Shown here: piece after piece, positions 19,842 through 23,275 of the stretch
How the letters are laid out: each line of letters begins with the position of its first letter
How positions within the stretch are numbered: the stretch's first letter is position 1
Origin: Calidihabitans tengchongensis
GTDB lineage: Bacteria > Sysuimicrobiota > Sysuimicrobiia > Sysuimicrobiales > Kaftiobacteriaceae
Length of the DNA stretch: 23,275 bases
Assembly: GCA_031459615.1 (NCBI GenBank)
Contig: JAVKIE010000018.1
Location: 1-23,275, forward strand
Direction of reading: 5' to 3'
Program-made: the position numbers and the translations under genes
The notes under the pieces: model-generated
What the model saw: the letters and a program-made list of their open reading frames with translations, nothing else
Database searches by the model: none
Told to the model about the DNA's origin: nothing

Positions 19842-21350
19842 TCAGGCGGCGTCCGGCACGCGGGCCCGCCGCGCCACCCCCCGCAGGGCCGTCACCGCCG
19901 GCACCATCCAGACCAGCAGGCTCAGGCCTCCCAGCACGGCGCTGATGGGCCGGCTGACGAACAGCGCCAGGTTCCCCTCGCTTTTGATGAGGCTGATCAT
20001 GAAGTTCTGCTCCAGCAGCGGGCCCAGCACCAGCCCCAGGACGACCGGGGCCACCGGGAACTCCAGCGCCTCCAGGAGGAAGCCCACCACGCCCATGACC
20101 AGCATCAGGCCGACGTCGAACAGGCTGTTGTTGATGGCGTAGGCCCCGACGATGCACATCATCAGGATGACCGGCATCAGCACGTTGCGGGGCACGCGCA
20201 GGATCTGGCTGCTGAGCTGAATGGCCGCGAACCCCAGGGGCACCATCAGGAGGTTGGCCAGGATGAAGGTCAGGTAGATGGCCACCAGCACGTTGGTGTA
20301 GTCGTGCAGGATGGCCGGGCCGGGCCGCATGCCCTTCATCATCAGAATGCCGATGACCACCGCGGTGAAGGCGTCCCCGGGGATGCCGAAGACCAGGGTG
20401 GGGATCCACTCGGCCGCCAGGTCGGAGTTGTTGGCGACCCCGGACTCCACGATGGCCTCCATGGACCCCCGGCCGAACTTGTGCGGCTCCCGGGAGAACC
20501 GGCGGGACACCCCGTAGGCCAGCCAGGCTCCCATGTCGGCTCCCGCCCCCGGCAAAGCCCCGGTGATCAGGCCGATCACTCCGCCCCGCAGGGCGTTGAC
20601 CCGGTACCGCCAGACCGTGCGCACGGCCGGCCGGAAGGTCGCCCGGGCCTCCAGGCGGGCGTAGGCCAGGTGCATCTCTCCCTTCAGCACGGTGCGCAGG
20701 ACCTCCGCCACCCCGAACAGGCCGATCATGGCGGGGATGAAGCTGATACCCTCCAGCAGATAGGCTGTACCGAAGGTGAAGCGGGGAAACCCCAGGGTGA
20801 TGTCGATACCCACCGTGGACAGCAGCAGCCCCAGGACCACCGACACCAGCCCTTTCAGCGGCGATCCGGTGGCGATGAAGGCCGTCGTGCTCAATCCCAG
20901 CACGGCGAGCCAGAAGAACTCGTAGCTGCTGAACTTCAGGGCAAACTCGGCCAGCACGCTGGCGCCGACGATGAGGGCGGCGGCCCCCATCAGCCCCCCC
21001 AGGGCAGACGCCACCACGTCCACGGCCAGCACCAGCCGCGCCTGCCCCTGCTGGCTGAGGGCGTAGGAGTCCGCGGTGTACGCCGCCGACGCCGGGGTCC
21101 CCGGCATCCGGACCAGGGCGGCGGGGATGTCGCCGGCAAAAATCCCCATCGCCTGCAGGGTCACGATAGCGGCCATGGCGGGGATGGGGTCCAGGAAGAA
21201 CGCGAACGGCACGAACAGGGCCACGGCCATGGTCACGGTCAGCCCCGGGATGGCCCCGACGAACAGCCCGTAGAGGGCGGCAAGCACGATCACGCCCAGC
21301 ACGTGGGGCTGGGCCAGTGTCTGCAGGGTGGTCAGGACCAGGTCAGCCAC
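19842..21350 (-). CDS. tctA: Tripartite tricarboxylate transporter, large permease subunit
   Basis: This 502-residue polytopic membrane protein has about ten or more hydrophobic segments. The first conserved glycine motif, GAIPGLT, starts at about residue 32 and is followed by a Pro-rich MPGTPASAA near 82. The internal second half repeats the pattern with TGALPGAGADMGAWLAYG. It is the substrate channel of the TTT system and works with the TctC binding protein and TctB to take up carboxylates by ion symport. The start is GTG at 21350, 15 bp after the tctB stop, with no Shine-Dalgarno, so translation may be coupled to tctB. Confidence 0.95.
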   Translation of the reverse strand: MADLVLTTLQTLAQPHVLGVIVLAALYGLFVGAIPGLTVTMAVALFVPFAFFLDPIPAMAAIVTLQAMGIFAGDIPAALVRMPGTPASAAYTADSYALSQQGQARLVLAVDVVASALGGLMGAAALIVGASVLAEFALKFSSYEFFWLAVLGLSTTAFIATGSPLKGLVSVVLGLLLSTVGIDITLGFPRFTFGTAYLLEGISFIPAMIGLFGVAEVLRTVLKGEMHLAYARLEARATFRPAVRTVWRYRVNALRGGVIGLITGALPGAGADMGAWLAYGVSRRFSREPHKFGRGSMEAIVESGVANNSDLAAEWIPTLVFGIPGDAFTAVVIGILMMKGMRPGPAILHDYTNVLVAIYLTFILANLLMVPLGFAAIQLSSQILRVPRNVLMPVILMMCIVGAYAINNSLFDVGLMLVMGVVGFLLEALEFPVAPVVLGLVLGPLLEQNFMISLIKSEGNLALFVSRPISAVLGGLSLLVWMVPAVTALRGVARRARVPDAA

Positions 21351-21365
21351 GGCAGGAGGCGACGC

Positions 21366-21830
21366 TCACAGCAGGCCGCGCAGGATGCCCTCGGGAAGCG
21401 GTACCCGCAGGAGGCGGGCGAACAGGACATACAGGACCACCGTCGTCCCGACGCCGATCAGGACGCTCCACCGCACCCGCACTCTCAGGGCGGCCATGAG
21501 GCCGCTCAGGATGAGAACCGAGACCACCGCAAATCCCAGCCGGGTGACCGCCACGATGTAAAAGATCACCGCCGCGACCACCAGCAGGGCGGACAGCCGC
21601 TCACGGCGAGAGCCGCCCAGGAGAGCGCGGCGGACCCGCGCCCGCCCGCCGGCCACCGAGCCCACGACCAGCGCCACCCCCGCGATCACCAGAAGAGCCC
21701 CCAGCAGCTGGGGGAACAGCCCGGGCCCCGGGTACTGGCCCGCCATCCGGGGAAAGGAGCGGGCGGCAACAAAGACATAGGAGCCCAGGAGCGCCAGCAC
21801 CACTCCGGCGAGCGCGTCCCAGGCCCCCAT
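21366..21830 (-). CDS. tctB: Tripartite tricarboxylate transporter, small permease subunit
   Basis: This 154-residue protein has four predicted membrane segments (about 7-23, 39-58, 83-115 as a pair, and 123-140) and the family feature GPGLFPQLLGALL near residue 36. TctB partners TctA in the inner membrane. It starts 12 bp after the tctC stop. A cytoplasmic basic loop (about 63-80) separates the second and third segments. Confidence 0.9.
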   Translation of the reverse strand: MGAWDALAGVVLALLGSYVFVAARSFPRMAGQYPGPGLFPQLLGALLVIAGVALVVGSVAGGRARVRRALLGGSRRERLSALLVVAAVIFYIVAVTRLGFAVVSVLILSGLMAALRVRVRWSVLIGVGTTVVLYVLFARLLRVPLPEGILRGLL

Positions 21831-21842
21831 GCCCCTGCGCGT

Positions 21843-22829
21843 CTACTTGATGAACCCGCCGGCCTTCAGCAGCCTGCCGTTGTTGAGGTGCTCCTGCGCC
21901 AGGAACTTGCTGAACTCGGCGGCGTTCCGGTAGTCCAGCCAGAAGCCGCTGGTCTTGATGAAGGTGGTGAACTCGGGCGACCGCACGGCCTTCTCCACGG
22001 CCCGGTCCAGAAACTGCACGATGGCGTCCGGCGTCCGGGCCGGCGCGGCCAGCCCCGCCCATCCCCCGATCTCAAAGTTGATGCCCAGTTCCTTGAGGGT
22101 GGGCACCTGGGGCAGCGCCGACCAGCGCTTGTCGGCCATCACGGCCAGGACCCGCGCCTTGCCCGCCTCCACCAGGGGCAGGGCCTCGGCGGGGCTGCAG
22201 GTGCAGATATCCACGCCGCCGGCGGCCAGCTCGGCCAGAGCCGCCGCCGCTCCGGCGCTGGGGACCCACTTGACGTGGTCGGGGGTCAACCCCGCCGCCA
22301 GCAGCCAGCCCACCCGCGCCAGATCCCAGATGCCGCCGGCCGCCGTCCCCGACGCCTTCAGCTTCCCGGGATTGGCCTTGATGTAGGCCTCCAGCTCCCG
22401 GTAGGTCTTCCAGGGAGCGTCGGCGCGCACGGTGATGCCGGCGCGGTTGTTGATGAACAGCGCGATGGGCCGGTAGTCCATGTAGGTCAAGTGGGTCAGG
22501 CCCAGCCAGCTCATCATGGTGATCTCGATGGTGATCATGCCCAGGGTGTAGCCGTCCGGCTCGGCCGTGGCGGTCGCCATGTGGCCGATGACCCCCCCGC
22601 CCCCCGTGCGGTTGACCACGCCCACAGGCTGACGCAGATCCTTCTCCAGGACCGCCGCAATGGCCCGCGCGGTGCGATCAGTTCCTCCGCCCGGCGACCA
22701 GGGCACGACGATGGTGATGGGCTTGCTGGGGTACGGCTGCTGGGCGCCGACCGGCAATCCGGCTCCGACCGCCAGGACGAGCGCCAGGGCCACCCCTGCG
22801 GCACCCACACGCCCCAGTGACCTCGGCAT
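21843..22829 (-). CDS. tctC: Tripartite tricarboxylate transporter substrate-binding protein (Bug/TctC family)
   Basis: This 328-residue secreted binding protein has a signal peptide (about 1-29: basic start, hydrophobic core, then GLPVGAQQ). The Bug-family first strand and glycine loop are YPSKPITIVVPWSPGGGTDRTAR. The closing segment has FxTGFWLDYRN-type FIKTSGFWLDYRNAAEF. It captures a carboxylate in the periplasm or outer face and delivers it to TctA/TctB. The ATG at 22829 follows GGAGG-rich sequence; a further-upstream in-frame start at 22898 would place extra residues before the signal peptide. A LacI-type palindrome lies 27 nt upstream. Confidence 0.95.
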   Translation of the reverse strand: MPRSLGRVGAAGVALALVLAVGAGLPVGAQQPYPSKPITIVVPWSPGGGTDRTARAIAAVLEKDLRQPVGVVNRTGGGGVIGHMATATAEPDGYTLGMITIEITMMSWLGLTHLTYMDYRPIALFINNRAGITVRADAPWKTYRELEAYIKANPGKLKASGTAAGGIWDLARVGWLLAAGLTPDHVKWVPSAGAAAALAELAAGGVDICTCSPAEALPLVEAGKARVLAVMADKRWSALPQVPTLKELGINFEIGGWAGLAAPARTPDAIVQFLDRAVEKAVRSPEFTTFIKTSGFWLDYRNAAEFSKFLAQEHLNNGRLLKAGGFIK

Positions 22830-22855
22830 CGCCTCCCCCTCCCCCGCGGTGAGTG

Positions 22856-22869
22856 TGAGAACGTTTTCA
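22856..22869. promoter_or_regulatory. LacI/GalR-type operator candidate upstream of tctC
   Basis: TGAGAACGTTTTCA is a 14-bp palindrome with one G:T mismatch. Its AACGTT centre, with a central CG step, is typical of LacI-family operators (compare GAAAACGTTTTC). It sits 27 nt before the tctC ATG. Adjacent is a tandem 7-mer ATTCCAC-ATTCCAC (22872-22885). No LacI-family gene is present in the window. Confidence 0.5.
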
Positions 22870-22999
22870 ACATTCCACATTCCACACCGCCCCGGCAATT
22901 CCCTGCCGGCGCCCGCGGGAAGCGCGGCCAGGGCCCCCGCCTCGCCCGGACCGCGGTGCCGGGCAGGGGCCGCGCGAGCGCAGCACTAACGTATGCACT

Positions 23000-23275
23000 G
23001 TGACCCTGGATCGAGTCTCCTATGCCGGGTGGGAGGCCTGCCTGCACCTGGCCACCGGCGACGTGGAGCTGATTATCCCCACCGCCGTCGGGCCTCGGGT
23101 GATCCGCTTTGCGTTCACCGGCGGGGAGAATGAGTTCGCCGAGTTCCCCGACGACCTGGGCCGCACCGGCGGGACGGCCTGGCGCATTTACGGCGGCCAC
23201 CGCCTGTGGCATGCGCCCGAACAGTTCCCGCGCACCTACGCTCCCGACAACGATCCGGTGGCCTGGGAGCCGCTG
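23000..23275 (+). CDS. Galactose-mutarotase-like protein (DUF4380-like), 3' end beyond the window
   Basis: Ninety-two codons are open to the window edge, starting at the GTG at 23000. The visible part reads GDVELIIPTAVGPRVIRFAF and then YGGHRLWHAPEQFPRTYAPDN. This is the start of a beta-sandwich of the aldose-1-epimerase/mutarotase type as found in DUF4380-like hypothetical proteins. The HxxWxxPE-like segment (GGHRLWHAPE) could carry the sugar-contact His. No ribosome site is visible; TAACGT at 22987-22992 could be a -10 for a leaderless mRNA. It is divergent from tctC across 170 bp. Confidence 0.6.
   Translation, partial: MTLDRVSYAGWEACLHLATGDVELIIPTAVGPRVIRFAFTGGENEFAEFPDDLGRTGGTAWRIYGGHRLWHAPEQFPRTYAPDNDPVAWEPL

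Noticed and set aside
19497..22820. A 1107-codon plus-strand open frame antisense to tctC-tctB-tctA
   Set aside because: It is a by-product of GC-rich codon bias opposite three well-supported genes. The translation is His/Gln/Arg/Gly-rich with no domain, and the opposite strand has clear transporter motifs.

Overview
This is a very GC-rich bacterial fragment in which almost every base is coding. It carries three tRNA genes (Val-CAC, Glu-TTC, Lys-TTT), and all three encode their CCA ends. The gene set includes a type-5 (UDGb-like) uracil-DNA glycosylase, a DUF763 protein, a LonC/AAA_32-type Lon protease and a tripartite tricarboxylate transporter. This suggests a deep-branching, possibly thermophilic, high-GC lineage such as Armatimonadota, CSP1-3 or Chloroflexota relatives. 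That placement is inference only, because there is no rRNA or marker gene here. The window looks metagenomic: two N-gaps at 6887-6980 and 10144-10241 are each flanked by an identical direct repeat that is probably an assembly artefact.

Layout from left to right. 1-4500: tRNA-Val (-), a UDG and ArnT/PMT-like glycosyltransferase pair (+), then DUF488, a DUF4383-like membrane protein and an unknown helical protein (-), then tRNA-Glu (+). 4500-8900: a minus-strand run of Lon-like protease, atypical SDR and secreted-type alpha/beta hydrolase. It is preceded by a TTGACC-17-TATGGT promoter and a foldable 180-nt leader. 8950-10500: a small Cys-motif protein (-), a small Pro-rich anchored protein (+), and a poorly coding stretch holding gap 2 and a small helix-turn-helix-like ORF. 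10500-14250: a Tat-exported cyclase plus threonine synthase (-), divergent from a PPOX-type oxidoreductase plus M19 dipeptidase pair (+). 14250-17100: an S9 peptidase (-), then tRNA-Lys (+). The tRNA-Lys is followed by about 500 bp of noncoding DNA rich in repeats, including a perfect 34-bp copy of the tRNA 3' end, and then a small protein. 17050-18900: a PadR regulator (-) divergent from DUF763 (+). 18900-22830: a compact operon tctC-tctB-tctA-dapA-like (-) for carboxylate uptake linked to an aldolase/lyase. 23000 to end: the start of a mutarotase-like protein (+), cut by the window edge.

Themes are DNA repair and quality control (UDG, Lon), peptide and carboxylate scavenging (M19 and S9 peptidases, TTT transporter with DapA-family lyase) and amino-acid metabolism (ThrC). 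The most interesting noncoding features are the structured leader in front of the Lon-like gene and the tRNA-Lys 3'-end duplication that bounds a short hairpin-dense segment. No CRISPR array, complete insertion sequence, phage gene or recognisable defence system is visible.
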